This document shows, one piece after another, positions 1 to 8,604 of a stretch of DNA of 64,000 nt. The DNA lies in assembly GCA_042854365.1 (NCBI GenBank), contig AP031437.1, forward strand, positions 2,542,001-2,606,000, written 5' to 3'. The notes below the pieces were generated by a model. The model was not told the origin of the DNA. It saw nothing but the letters and a program-made list of their open reading frames with translations, and did not search any database. Every line of letters starts with the position of its first letter. Positions within the stretch are counted from its first letter, which is position 1. The position numbers were made by a program, and so were the translations under genes. This DNA is from Anaeromassilibacillus sp001305115 (lineage in GTDB: Bacteria > Bacillota > Clostridia > Oscillospirales > Acutalibacteraceae).

Positions 1-299
1 ATGCCCCACCGGGAGGCACGGTGAACATCGGGCTTTTCCGCGAAAAGAACCGCGTGATTCTTCGTGTCCAAAATTCTGGGGAAGAGATTTCTGCAGAAGC
101 GCTTCCCCATGTATTCGATCGTTTCTACCGTGCAGACAGCGCCCGTTCGCGTGAAACCGGCGGTTATGGTCTGGGCCTTGCAATCGCAAAATCGATTGTC
201 GAAGGTTCCCACGGAAAGATTTCCGTAGAAAGCACCAACGGCCATACCATCTTTTCCGTCGATTTTTCAATGGATACGGAAGCTCATGCGAATCTATAG
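1..299 (+). CDS. Sensor histidine kinase, C-terminal part (partial)
   Basis: The reading frame is open from the left edge, so this is the 3' end of a longer gene. It encodes about 98 residues of a HATPase_c domain. The F box (HVFDRFYRADSARS) and the G2 box (GGYGLGLAIAKSIVE) that close the ATP lid are both clear, followed by the usual final strand (GKISVES). Histidine kinases autophosphorylate at the membrane and pass phosphate to a response regulator. The sensor region and the partner regulator lie outside the window, so the signal cannot be named. A GTG at 21 is in frame but sits inside the domain and is not a real start. Confidence 0.9.
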   Translation, partial: APPGGTVNIGLFREKNRVILRVQNSGEEISAEALPHVFDRFYRADSARSRETGGYGLGLAIAKSIVEGSHGKISVESTNGHTIFSVDFSMDTEAHANL

Positions 300-887
300 G
301 ATCATTCTTTCAATCAACGATCTTATCAGCTGAAAACATTGAGGCCCCAGGAACCGGCTGGTGAAGCTGTCCTTCATGCATGCAATGCCATATGGATCTC
401 AAGCACGCACTTTGCCATCCGACAAAGTCATTATGAAACGTGATTTTTCAGTTTGATCTATCCACGAGCCTGATTTACTTCGATATCTATAGATAAAAAC
501 CTGATCTGTTTACAATTCCATGTGATATGTGTGATGCAATTCGCGTTATTGGACGCCATGTCCAACTATCCTCTTTTAAATACTCAGCACAATCGACAGG
601 CTACGGCTCTATTGCGTCCAAAAGGATCTCCATTTTCTATTCCCTATTAAAACTCCTTTTAACCCTCTAGTACTATCAGAGCTTTTCGGGCTAAAAAAAC
701 AAAGGGGGTATCCCAAAAGCCATGAAATGACTTGAAGGATGCCCACGTTTTTTAGAAACGCAGATATTTTTCCAAACAGAAAGAGGATGCCCCTTTCCTA
801 TGAATCCAAAGATTCGTAGTTTGGGGACACCCTCTTATCGAAAGCGAGTTACCTCTATACTTTTTAAAATCGACTTCTCTGTTATAT
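300..887. other. Gene-free stretch after the histidine kinase
   Basis: No convincing gene is seen on either strand in this AT-rich stretch. The only structure I can support is the small element with inverted ends at 704-835, listed separately. The short open frame at 800-1045 on the plus strand is antisense to degV and lacks family features. Confidence 0.6.
704..835. mobile_element. Small MITE-like element with imperfect terminal inverted repeats
   Basis: The left end reads GGGGGTATCCCAAAAG (about 704-719). The right end, read on the minus strand, is GAGGGTGTCCCCAAAC (about 835-820). These match at 12 of 16 positions in inverted orientation, 132 bp apart. There is no coding capacity inside. 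GGGGGT(A/G)TCCC-type ends are seen on IS and MITE elements in Firmicutes, but I cannot assign a family. It could also be the relic of a longer insertion sequence. Confidence 0.4.
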
Positions 888-1718
888 CTATTCTTCCGAC
901 CACGCCACACCAATCACATCCAGGCCTATATGAATCGCCAACACCGGGCCTATGGTGGCATGTGAGATGGTCACCTGTGGAAACCGCGCGCGGATACGTT
1001 CTCTCAGCGCGGGTGCCATGTAAGCGCTACCCAAGGACTCGATGATGACCTCTTTGACTTTCTCCGGTACACGATCGGCCAACGCCTGCATCTGTGCATT
1101 ACGGCCACGCGCTGTTCCTCCCGAAATCAGGGCGCCTCCGTCCTTTTCCAAGCACAGAATCGGTCGGATATTGAGAATAGAGCCTACAGACTGGCGTACA
1201 ATACTCAGCCTCCCACTTTTGCGCAAAGCATCCATGTCCTCTACAGAAAAGGCTATGCCGGTCTTTCCACGTTGCTCTTTGATCTGCGCCACAATATCCT
1301 CCAAAGGATATCCTTGACGAATCAAAGCAGCCGCGCGCTTGAGCAGCAGCGCCAAGCCCCCCGCCGTTGTCCGGGAATCCACCACACGCACTTTTTCAGC
1401 GTCTACCGCCTTTGCAGCAATACAGGCACTGCTGTAAGCGCCGCTCAGTCGTGAGGAAATTACCAGGCAGAGCACCTCGCCCCCCTGATGAACAATGGCC
1501 TGAAAGATTCCGACAAAATCCGCTACAGAAGCCTGTGCTGTTGCACAGATCTCCTGATGCGCAGCAATTTGGGGAACAAAATCGCCATTTTCATCCGCAT
1601 AACTCTCTGCATAGGACTTCCCAGCAAGAATATAATGCATCGGCACTAAGCGAATTTTCAGCTTTTCCGCCTCCGCCTTTGTCAAATAAGCCGTGCTGTC
1701 CGTCACCAGTGTAATCAT
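888..1718 (-). CDS. degV: DegV family fatty-acid-binding protein
   Basis: This 276-residue protein has the length and fold signature of DegV (EDD) proteins. It begins with the strand and loop TDSTAYLTK and has the lipid-binding motif SSRLSGAYSSA at about residues 84-94. DegV/FakB proteins hold a fatty acid for phosphorylation by the FakA kinase or act as lipid carriers. It overlaps the stop of accA by 4 bp and is the last gene of the fatty acid operon, which fits a lipid role. No fakA-like gene is in the window, so FakB activity is an inference. Confidence 0.9.
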   Translation of the reverse strand: MITLVTDSTAYLTKAEAEKLKIRLVPMHYILAGKSYAESYADENGDFVPQIAAHQEICATAQASVADFVGIFQAIVHQGGEVLCLVISSRLSGAYSSACIAAKAVDAEKVRVVDSRTTAGGLALLLKRAAALIRQGYPLEDIVAQIKEQRGKTGIAFSVEDMDALRKSGRLSIVRQSVGSILNIRPILCLEKDGGALISGGTARGRNAQMQALADRVPEKVKEVIIESLGSAYMAPALRERIRARFPQVTISHATIGPVLAIHIGLDVIGVAWSEE

Positions 1719-2497
1719 CCGTTTCCCGCCCCCAGTCTGCGGAAGCGGTTATAACGGTTGTCGAGCAATTGTTGAATGGGAAGCGTTGCATTATGAGAAA
1801 GCTTCTCATACAGTTCGGCCTTTAAGCTCTGATATACTTCTTCAAATTGGTTCTGCTCCTCCGGAATGACTTTTTCAATAATGCCAAATTCCAGCAGGTC
1901 TTGCGCCGTCATGCGCAGGCATGCAGCCGCCTCCCGCACCTTAGAACTGTCCTTCCAAAGGATACTCGCACAGCCTTCAGGCGAAATCACCGAATAGACG
2001 GCATTTTCCAGCATCCACACCTCATCGGCCACCGCAAGGCCCAACGCTCCGCCACTGCCGCCTTCGCCAATGAATATGGAAAGTATCGGCGTCTTAAGAG
2101 TCATCATCTCGTAGAGATTTTCCGCTATGGCCTGCGCCTGTCCACGTTCCTCCGCTGCAATGCCGCAGAAAGCTCCGGCTGTATCGACAAAACAGACCAC
2201 AGGACGATGAAACTTCTCTGCCAGCTTCATCTGGCGAAGTGCTTTCCGATACCCCTCCGGGTGAGCGGAACCAAAATTTCGGAACAATTTTTCCTTTGTA
2301 TCATGGCCGCGCTCCAGTGCAATGACCGTAACGGGCAAGCCGTTCAGGCGGGCAATTCCCGCCACAATCGCCTTGTCGTCTCCAAAGCGGCGATCGCCAT
2401 GCATCTCGATAAAATCCTCAAAAATATGATTGATGAAATCCGTTCCAGTCGGCCGCCCTTTGGCACGGGCCGCCTGTACACGCTCAAATGCTTCCAT
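1715..2497 (-). CDS. accA: Acetyl-CoA carboxylase carboxyltransferase subunit alpha
   Basis: AccA pairs with AccD and transfers the carboxyl group from carboxybiotin to acetyl-CoA, making malonyl-CoA in the cytoplasm. The 260-residue protein carries the family blocks GRPTGTDFI near the N-terminus, DTAGAFCGIAAEERGQ at about 104-119 and GEGGSGGALGLAVADEVW at about 142-159, the last forming the oxyanion-hole region. It is shorter than the Escherichia coli protein (319) because the N-terminal helical extension is short, as in other clostridia. The start overlaps accD by 14 bp and the stop overlaps degV by 4 bp, so translation is probably coupled. Confidence 0.96.
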   Translation of the reverse strand: MEAFERVQAARAKGRPTGTDFINHIFEDFIEMHGDRRFGDDKAIVAGIARLNGLPVTVIALERGHDTKEKLFRNFGSAHPEGYRKALRQMKLAEKFHRPVVCFVDTAGAFCGIAAEERGQAQAIAENLYEMMTLKTPILSIFIGEGGSGGALGLAVADEVWMLENAVYSVISPEGCASILWKDSSKVREAAACLRMTAQDLLEFGIIEKVIPEEQNQFEEVYQSLKAELYEKLSHNATLPIQQLLDNRYNRFRRLGAGNG

Positions 2498-3374
2498 TGG
2501 ACGCTCCTCCTTCCGGGGTTACGCCGTGCAATGCCAACAACTTTGTCAACACTTCTTTCTGCGCGCTTCGCTGGACCACTTGGTCTACGAACCCCTTCTC
2601 AAACAGAAACTCCGCACGCTGGAATCCTGCGGGCAACTTTTGCCGCATCGTCTGTTTGATGACACGCGGCCCCGCAAAGCCGATCAATGCATTTGGCTCT
2701 GCCAATGTGATATCGGCTTCCATTGCAAAGCTTGCCGTCACCCCACCGGTCGTCGGATCGGTCAACACAACCACATAAAGGTTACCAGCATCGCTGTGGC
2801 GTTTTACCGCACCGCTGGTCTTTGCCATCTGCATGAGGGAAAGGGTTCCCTCCTGCATGCGTGCACCGCCAGAAACCGTAAAACCGATTACCGGGAGGGA
2901 ATGTGCTGTGGCATATTCAAACAGGCGGGTAATTTTCTCACCCACAACAGTCCCCATACTTCCCATCATAAAATACGGCTCCATCACAAAGAGGCAACAC
3001 TTCATCCCACCGATGCGCGCCGTACCGCAAACAACGCCTTCCTTTTCTGCACTGTCCAGATACGCATGTTTCAGCTTACGATCATAATTTGGAAAGCCAA
3101 TCAGATTGCGGGAACGCATTCCTGCATCGTGCTCTTCAAATGAATCCTCATCGGCAATCAGGCTGATTCGCTGCCGCGCATTTACGCGAAAATGATGGCC
3201 ACACTTGGGGCAAACATGCAGATGATCGTTTAATTCGCTGGTAAAGAGCATCGCCTTACACTCCGGACAGGAGATGCATAATTCGCTGGGAATATCCGGA
3301 GCGGGGGACTTGGTGTATTTGTCGTACGATTCCAGGTCGTTCTTTGGTTTCTTAAACAGATTTTTCGAAAGCAT
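2484..3374 (-). CDS. accD: Acetyl-CoA carboxylase carboxyltransferase subunit beta
   Basis: AccD is the zinc-containing partner of AccA. The four-cysteine zinc ribbon is present at about residues 33-57 (CISCPEC, then CPKCGHH 19 residues on). The carboxyltransferase core has GGARMQEGTLSLMQM and the TDPTTGGVTASFA block that binds the acyl-CoA. At 296 residues it has normal length. It lies 3 bp after accC and overlaps accA by 14 bp in one operon. The gene order accC-accD-accA keeps all carboxylase parts together. Confidence 0.96.
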   Translation of the reverse strand: MLSKNLFKKPKNDLESYDKYTKSPAPDIPSELCISCPECKAMLFTSELNDHLHVCPKCGHHFRVNARQRISLIADEDSFEEHDAGMRSRNLIGFPNYDRKLKHAYLDSAEKEGVVCGTARIGGMKCCLFVMEPYFMMGSMGTVVGEKITRLFEYATAHSLPVIGFTVSGGARMQEGTLSLMQMAKTSGAVKRHSDAGNLYVVVLTDPTTGGVTASFAMEADITLAEPNALIGFAGPRVIKQTMRQKLPAGFQRAEFLFEKGFVDQVVQRSAQKEVLTKLLALHGVTPEGGASNGSI

Positions 3375-3377
3375 CCA

Positions 3378-4721
3378 TTATCCCCTCTTTTCCCGCAATT
3401 CCATGAAGTTTGTATAGTAATCTCCGGACTTGAACGACGGAGAACTCAAAATATCCATGTGAAGCTCTGCGTTGTGATCCACGCCTTCGACCACCAATTC
3501 GCACAGGGCCGCCTGCATTTTGCGGATAGCCTCTTCACGCGTTGGCGCATGGACAATCAGCTTGCCGATCAGCGAATCATAGAACGGCGGTACCAGATAA
3601 TCCTGGTACAATGCCGTATCAAACCGAACCCAAGGACCACCCGGAATATGCAACAAAGAGATCTTTCCGCAACTTGGCCGGAAATTCAGTTCTGGATTTT
3701 CCGCATTGATGCGGCACTCAATCGCATGGCCGGAAATCTGGATATCTTCCTGGGTAAAGCCCAAAGACATTCCTGCGGCGACACGAATCTGCCACTTCAC
3801 CAAATCGATACCGGTGACCATCTCTGTGACCGGATGCTCCACCTGAAGGCGCGTGTTCATCTCCATGAAATAGAAATTTTTCTCAGGGTCCAGTAGGAAT
3901 TCCACCGTTCCCACACCTGTATACCCAACCGCCTTTGCAGCCTTGGTTGCCGCATCCGCCATTCTCTGGCGAAGTTCCGGGGTAACCGCCGGAGAGGGGC
4001 TTTCCTCGATCAACTTCTGATTTTTGCGCTGGATGGAACACTCTCGCTCGCCCAATGTGACCACGTTTCCTTGGCGGTCACAGAGCAGCTGCATTTCGAT
4101 ATGTTTGGCCGGAGCAACAAATTTTTCCAGGTAGACCCCGCCGTCTCCAAAGGCCAACTGTGCTTCCTGCGATGCAGAACGAAACGCCGTTTCAAAATCC
4201 TCCGAACGATCTACGCGGCGAATCCCCCGTCCGCCACCGCCTGCGCGCGCTTTGACCAAAAGCGGATACCCAATCCGGTCCGCTTCCTTGTGCGCCTGTT
4301 CCAGATCCTCTACCATCTCACAGCCCGGTACCACCGGCACCCCCGCTGCAATCATGGTTTTACGCGCGGCATCCTTGTCGCCCATCTCAGAAATAACTTT
4401 TGAGGTCGGTCCGATAAAGACAATATGGCATTCCTCGCACAAAGCGGCAAACTTCGCATTTTCAGAGAGCAGGCCATATCCCGGATGGATGGCGCCAGCG
4501 CCCGTCGCCTCCGCAGCGGAGAGAATCGCCGTCATGTTCAGGTAGCTGTCCTGCACCGGCGCGGGGCCAATGCAGATACTCTCATCCGCCAAACTCACAT
4601 GCAGTGCGTCGCGATCCGCCTCCGAAAAGACAGCTACGGTGGAAATCCCCATCTCTTTGCAGGCACGGATGATACGCACCGCGATTTCCCCGCGGTTGGC
4701 GATCAATATTTTCGAAAACAA
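3378..4721 (-). CDS. accC: Biotin carboxylase subunit of acetyl-CoA carboxylase
   Basis: AccC uses ATP and bicarbonate to carboxylate the biotin on AccB. The 447-residue protein has the ATP-grasp layout: N-terminal KILIANRGEIA, glycine-rich loop KARAGGGGRGIRRV at about 159-172, the bicarbonate/biotin segment with ERECSIQRKNQKLIEE, and the Mg-binding and catalytic block EMNTRLQVEHPVTE at about 288-301. All key residues appear intact. It sits 33 bp after fabZ and 3 bp before accD. Confidence 0.97.
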   Translation of the reverse strand: MFSKILIANRGEIAVRIIRACKEMGISTVAVFSEADRDALHVSLADESICIGPAPVQDSYLNMTAILSAAEATGAGAIHPGYGLLSENAKFAALCEECHIVFIGPTSKVISEMGDKDAARKTMIAAGVPVVPGCEMVEDLEQAHKEADRIGYPLLVKARAGGGGRGIRRVDRSEDFETAFRSASQEAQLAFGDGGVYLEKFVAPAKHIEMQLLCDRQGNVVTLGERECSIQRKNQKLIEESPSPAVTPELRQRMADAATKAAKAVGYTGVGTVEFLLDPEKNFYFMEMNTRLQVEHPVTEMVTGIDLVKWQIRVAAGMSLGFTQEDIQISGHAIECRINAENPELNFRPSCGKISLLHIPGGPWVRFDTALYQDYLVPPFYDSLIGKLIVHAPTREEAIRKMQAALCELVVEGVDHNAELHMDILSSPSFKSGDYYTNFMELREKRG

Positions 4722-4754
4722 GGCCTACACCTCTTTATCCTCAGATTCACAAGC

Positions 4755-5165
4755 TCAAACAATGGCAAAGGAGAGCTCTCCTTTGACCACTACCTTGCCG
4801 TTGACACGCCCTTCGCCCTTTGCAAAGCAGAACGGTCCACGCCGCCCGGTCGCACTGCAGTGGAACACTATGGTATCGCCGGGTTTTACTTGCCCCTTAA
4901 AGCGCACCTTATCCAGGCCGCCGTAGAGCGGGGTATGCCCCTTGACATCCTCTACCAACAAAACACAGCAGGTCTGCGCCATCATCTCGCATTGAATGAC
5001 CCCTGGAACCACTGGGTTCCCTGGAAAGTGCCCTTGCAAAAACCATTCATCGCCGCGCACCGTATACTTACCCTCTGCTAGGTTGTCCTCGATTTTGGTT
5101 GCCTCATCCAGCAAGAGCATCGGCTCGCGATGCGGCAGAACCTCTTTCAACTCTTCTTTTGTCAT
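4755..5165 (-). CDS. fabZ: 3-hydroxyacyl-ACP dehydratase FabZ
   Basis: FabZ removes water from 3-hydroxyacyl-ACP to give trans-2-enoyl-ACP. The hot-dog fold motifs are plain: HREPMLLLDE near the N-terminus and GHFPGNPVVPGVIQCEMMAQ, which contains the catalytic histidine and the acidic residue of the active site (E where many FabZ have E, FabA has D). At 136 residues it is typical. It lies 20 bp after accB. No fabA, fabM or second fabZ is seen, so how unsaturated fatty acids arise is not shown here. Confidence 0.96.
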   Translation of the reverse strand: MTKEELKEVLPHREPMLLLDEATKIEDNLAEGKYTVRGDEWFLQGHFPGNPVVPGVIQCEMMAQTCCVLLVEDVKGHTPLYGGLDKVRFKGQVKPGDTIVFHCSATGRRGPFCFAKGEGRVNGKVVVKGELSFAIV

Positions 5166-5185
5166 CGGTTCCTCTCCCCCAGCAT

Positions 5186-5641
5186 TTAAAAAATCTTAAA
5201 GAGCACCTGGCCATACTCTACCAACTGCCCATTCTCAACACAAACATCTACAATTTCGCCATCCGTATCCGCAGTGATCTCATTGAGAAGCTTCATTGCC
5301 TCAATAACACAGAGCACATCGCCCTTTTTCACCTTGCTGCCGACACGGACGTAGGGGGCCGCCTCCGGGGAAGGAGCCTGATAAAACATGCCGACCATCG
5401 GCGACTTGACCTCTTTGAGATTGTTGAAGTCCACCGGCGTCCCATCCTGCGCGGTTGCCGGAGCTGTTGGAGCCGGGGCGGGCGCCGCAGGGGCGGCGGC
5501 AGGCACCACTGCCTGAACCACGGGAGCCGTCGCGCAAGCAGTTTCCAAACGAAGGCTGGTTCCGTCCTCTTGTAGTTCCAGGACGCCCAGTCCATTTTCC
5601 TTCATAATCTGTGCCAGCTCTCGAATTTCTTCGATCTTCAT
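5186..5641 (-). CDS. accB: Biotin carboxyl carrier protein of acetyl-CoA carboxylase
   Basis: AccB carries the biotin that shuttles carboxyl groups between AccC and AccA/AccD. The 151-residue protein has a short N-terminal helical segment, an alanine/proline-rich linker (about residues 35-65) and the C-terminal biotinyl domain with the biotinylation motif VIEAMKLLNEI, where the lysine at about 117 is modified. The thumb loop region is present (SPMVGMFYQAPSPEA). It is 12 bp after fabF and 20 bp before fabZ. Confidence 0.96.
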   Translation of the reverse strand: MKIEEIRELAQIMKENGLGVLELQEDGTSLRLETACATAPVVQAVVPAAAPAAPAPAPTAPATAQDGTPVDFNNLKEVKSPMVGMFYQAPSPEAAPYVRVGSKVKKGDVLCVIEAMKLLNEITADTDGEIVDVCVENGQLVEYGQVLFKIF

Positions 5642-5653
5642 GACACTACCTCC

Positions 5654-6889
5654 TTAACCTTTGTACTTCTTGAGGACCAAACATGCGTTGTGTCCGCCGA
5701 AGCCAAGGTTGGTGGACAGTGCATAATCCAGATCCACCTTGCGCGCTGTATTGGGCGTATAGTCGAGGTCGCAGTCCGGGTCCGGCTCTTGATAATGGAT
5801 GGTCGGCGGAACAATGCTATTCTGTAACGCCAAAGCACACACAATCGCCTCAAATGCGCCCGTTGCCCCCAACATGTGACCGGTCATCGACTTTGTAGAG
5901 CTGATGACCGCCTCATACGCTTTTTGTCCCAAAGCCTTTTTAAAGGCCAGCGTCTCCGTCTTATCGTTCAGCGGCGTGCTGGTTCCATGCGCGTTGATAT
6001 ACAGGGAGGCATCCTCTGGCATCTGTGCCTCTGCAATCGCCAACCGGATTGCATTGGCTGGACCATCCGCCTCGGGGTCTGGCGCTGTCACATGGTGCGC
6101 GTCATTTGTGTTTCCATAACCGACCAATTCGGCGTAAATCTTCGCACCGCGTGCAATTGCATGCTCGTATTCTTCCAAAACCATGACCGCGCTGCCCTCG
6201 CCCATGACAAAGCCACTGCGGCGCTTATCAAACGGGGTGCATGCAGTCTCCGGATCGTTGCTTGTACACAACGCCATGCAATTTGCAAAGCCGGCGGTTG
6301 CCATTTCATTGATGGTCGCTTCCGTACCACCTGCAAGGATTGCATCCGCGTAACCGTGCTTGATCGCGCGGAATGCTTCGCCAACCGCATGTGCCGAAGT
6401 CGCGCATGCCGTTACAACGCACATGGACGGACCCTTCGCATTGTACCGGATTGCGACATTGCCGGAGGCGATATTGGTAATCATCTTTGTGATGAAAAAC
6501 GGCGAAATCCCTTTCGGGCCCTTGTTGAGCAACTTAGTGACCTCTTCTACAAAGGTGTCCATACCGCCCACACCGGTCCCGATATAAACCCCCAGGCGCT
6601 CCGGTTTCACCTTCCCCTCGATGCCACTGTCCTGCATTGCTTGTGCAGAAGCGGCAATGGCATACTGGGTGAATCGATCCAATTTGCGCACCTGTGCCTT
6701 TTCAATATATTGAAGCGGATCAAACCCCTTGACCTCTGCTGCAATATTCACTTTGCTGTTGGAGGTATCAAATTTTGTAATCTTCGCAATGCCGTTTTTG
6801 CCTGCAATCAGGTTTTCCCAAGAGGTCGGAATGTCATTGCCAAGCGGTGTAAGCGCGCCAATTCCGGTAATCACAACTCTTTTTTCCAT
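5654..6889 (-). CDS. fabF: 3-oxoacyl-ACP synthase II
   Basis: FabF condenses malonyl-ACP with growing acyl-ACP. The 411-residue thiolase-fold protein has the Cys-His-His triad: the cysteine in VVTACATSAHAVGEA (about residue 162), the first histidine in NAHGTSTPLNDKTE (about 301) and the second in TKSMTGHMLGATGA (about 338). The N-terminal RVVITGIGALTPLG is typical of KAS II. It lies 20 bp after fabG in the operon. No separate fabB is present, so this is probably the only elongating synthase of the cluster. Confidence 0.97.
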   Translation of the reverse strand: MEKRVVITGIGALTPLGNDIPTSWENLIAGKNGIAKITKFDTSNSKVNIAAEVKGFDPLQYIEKAQVRKLDRFTQYAIAASAQAMQDSGIEGKVKPERLGVYIGTGVGGMDTFVEEVTKLLNKGPKGISPFFITKMITNIASGNVAIRYNAKGPSMCVVTACATSAHAVGEAFRAIKHGYADAILAGGTEATINEMATAGFANCMALCTSNDPETACTPFDKRRSGFVMGEGSAVMVLEEYEHAIARGAKIYAELVGYGNTNDAHHVTAPDPEADGPANAIRLAIAEAQMPEDASLYINAHGTSTPLNDKTETLAFKKALGQKAYEAVISSTKSMTGHMLGATGAFEAIVCALALQNSIVPPTIHYQEPDPDCDLDYTPNTARKVDLDYALSTNLGFGGHNACLVLKKYKG

Positions 6890-6909
6890 CGTTACAATCC
6901 CCCAAACGT

Positions 6910-7650
6910 TTACATACCGAGGCCGCCGTCGACGCGGATGACCTCACCAGTGATATAGGAAGCGCCATCCCCTGCCAGGAAAACCGCCAAATTTGCAATA
7001 TCTTCCGGTTTTCCCATATGCTTGAGCGGGATGACTGCATTTGCTCCCTCTTTGACCTTATCGCTGAGCTGCGCTGTCATGTCGGTTTCAATAAATCCCG
7101 GCGCTATGGCATTACAAGTCACATTGCGGGATGCGAGTTCTTTTGCAACCGTCTTAGTCAATCCGACCAAACCGGCTTTTGCGGACGCATAGTTTGCCTG
7201 TCCCGCATTCCCCATAAGACCGGAAACGGAGGAAATATTGATGATTCTTCCGCTGCGGCGCTTCATAAAATGGGAATAGCAGTGCTTAATCATATGGAAT
7301 GCGCCCTTCAGATTGGTGCCGATCACCGCATCAAAGTCTGCTTCCTTCATAGAAAGCAGCAGACCATCGCGCGTAATACCGGCATTGTTCACCAAAATAT
7401 GGATTTGTCCGAAGTCCGCCAGAATCTGTGCCACGGCCTCCTTTGTTGCATCAAAGTCCGCCACATCACAGCGATATGCCTTGGCCGTTACGCCGTGCTC
7501 CGCAGCGAGTGCGCACGTTTCCTGGGCGGCTTCCTCATTGCCCGCATAAACGATCGCTACATTTGCGCCGTTTTCCGCCATCTTCAGGGCAATCGCGCGG
7601 CCGATTCCACGGGAACCTCCCGTGATCACGGCTGTCTGGTTGGTCAGCAA
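6910..7650 (-). CDS. fabG: 3-oxoacyl-ACP reductase
   Basis: FabG reduces 3-oxoacyl-ACP with NADPH. The 246-residue short-chain dehydrogenase has the cofactor loop GGSRGIGRAIA, the NNAGIT segment, and the Ser-Tyr-Lys triad in NISSVSGLMG and YASAKAG (about residues 139, 152 and 156). The C-terminal GGLGM ending is standard. It lies between fabD (33 bp) and fabF (20 bp). Confidence 0.97.
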   Translation of the reverse strand: MLTNQTAVITGGSRGIGRAIALKMAENGANVAIVYAGNEEAAQETCALAAEHGVTAKAYRCDVADFDATKEAVAQILADFGQIHILVNNAGITRDGLLLSMKEADFDAVIGTNLKGAFHMIKHCYSHFMKRRSGRIINISSVSGLMGNAGQANYASAKAGLVGLTKTVAKELASRNVTCNAIAPGFIETDMTAQLSDKVKEGANAVIPLKHMGKPEDIANLAVFLAGDGASYITGEVIRVDGGLGM

Positions 7651-7683
7651 AAGAATTCCTCCTTTAGTCTCGTGATTTCAGTG

Positions 7684-8604
7684 TTATTTTAGTGCTTCCA
7701 CGGTAGCTTGTAAGGTTTCTGCATCCTCTACGCGATGGATGGAAACCCCCGGAAGGGTCTTTTTTACCAAGCCGGCAAGCGTCTTCCCAGGGCCGACCTC
7801 TACGAAGTCGGTGACACCTTCCTCCGCCATCTTTTTCAAAATTGCCTGCCATGGCACCGGATGGTTCACTTGCATGGCGATATTCTCTTTGATTGCTGCC
7901 GCATCCGCCGCATAGTGCTCTGCGGTGTAGTTGGCATAGAGCGGAACTGTTGGAGCGGACACCGCCACATTCTGAAGCTCCAGCTGCATCTTTTCCGCCG
8001 CCGAATCCATCATTGGGGAGTGAAATCCGCCGCTGACAGCAAGCGGTACGGCGCGGCCGCCGGCTTCCTGAACCGCTTTGCAAAGCCGTTCCAGTGCTGC
8101 CTTTTCCCCCGCCACCGACACCTGCCCAGGGCAGTTGTAATTGACCGGATACGTCCCTTTCTGTTCTGCACAAAGCGCCTCTACACGCTCATCCGGCAAC
8201 TTAAGAATCGCGGCCATGCCGCCGTTGGTACGTTGGGCTGCTTCATCCATAAAAGAAGCACGCTTACAAACCAGCTGAAACCCCTCTTCCGGAGTCAGTA
8301 CTCCACAGAAGGTTAGCGCCGCCACTTCTCCGAGCGAAAAACCAGCTGCCACATCCGGAACAATGCCACACGCTTTCAGTGCTTCCGCTGCTGCCAAATC
8401 GACACAGTAAACACAGGGCTGTGTGTTCTCTGTCTGGCTCAGTTCTTCTTTGGTGCCAGAAAAGCACTGTACAGATGTATGAGGACGCACAGAATCTGCC
8501 AGGTCAAATACCGCTTTCGCAGCACTGCTGGCTTCACAAAGCGATTTTCCCATTCCAGGATATTGGGCGCCTTGGCCACTGAATAAAAAGGCTATTTTAC
8601 CCAT
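7684..8604 (-). CDS. fabD: Malonyl-CoA:ACP transacylase
   Basis: FabD loads malonate onto acyl carrier protein. The 306-residue protein has the opening FLFSGQGAQYPGMG, the nucleophile elbow GFSLGEVAAL (serine at about 87) and the second active-site histidine in VSGGFHSPMM (about 197). The start overlaps the end of fabK by 13 bp. No acpP gene is found here or anywhere in the window, so the carrier protein must be encoded elsewhere. Confidence 0.96.
   Translation of the reverse strand: MGKIAFLFSGQGAQYPGMGKSLCEASSAAKAVFDLADSVRPHTSVQCFSGTKEELSQTENTQPCVYCVDLAAAEALKACGIVPDVAAGFSLGEVAALTFCGVLTPEEGFQLVCKRASFMDEAAQRTNGGMAAILKLPDERVEALCAEQKGTYPVNYNCPGQVSVAGEKAALERLCKAVQEAGGRAVPLAVSGGFHSPMMDSAAEKMQLELQNVAVSAPTVPLYANYTAEHYAADAAAIKENIAMQVNHPVPWQAILKKMAEEGVTDFVEVGPGKTLAGLVKKTLPGVSIHRVEDAETLQATVEALK

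Noticed and set aside
5876..6958. 360-codon plus-strand frame opposite fabF
   Set aside because: It is antisense to an intact fabF with all catalytic residues and has no known domain.
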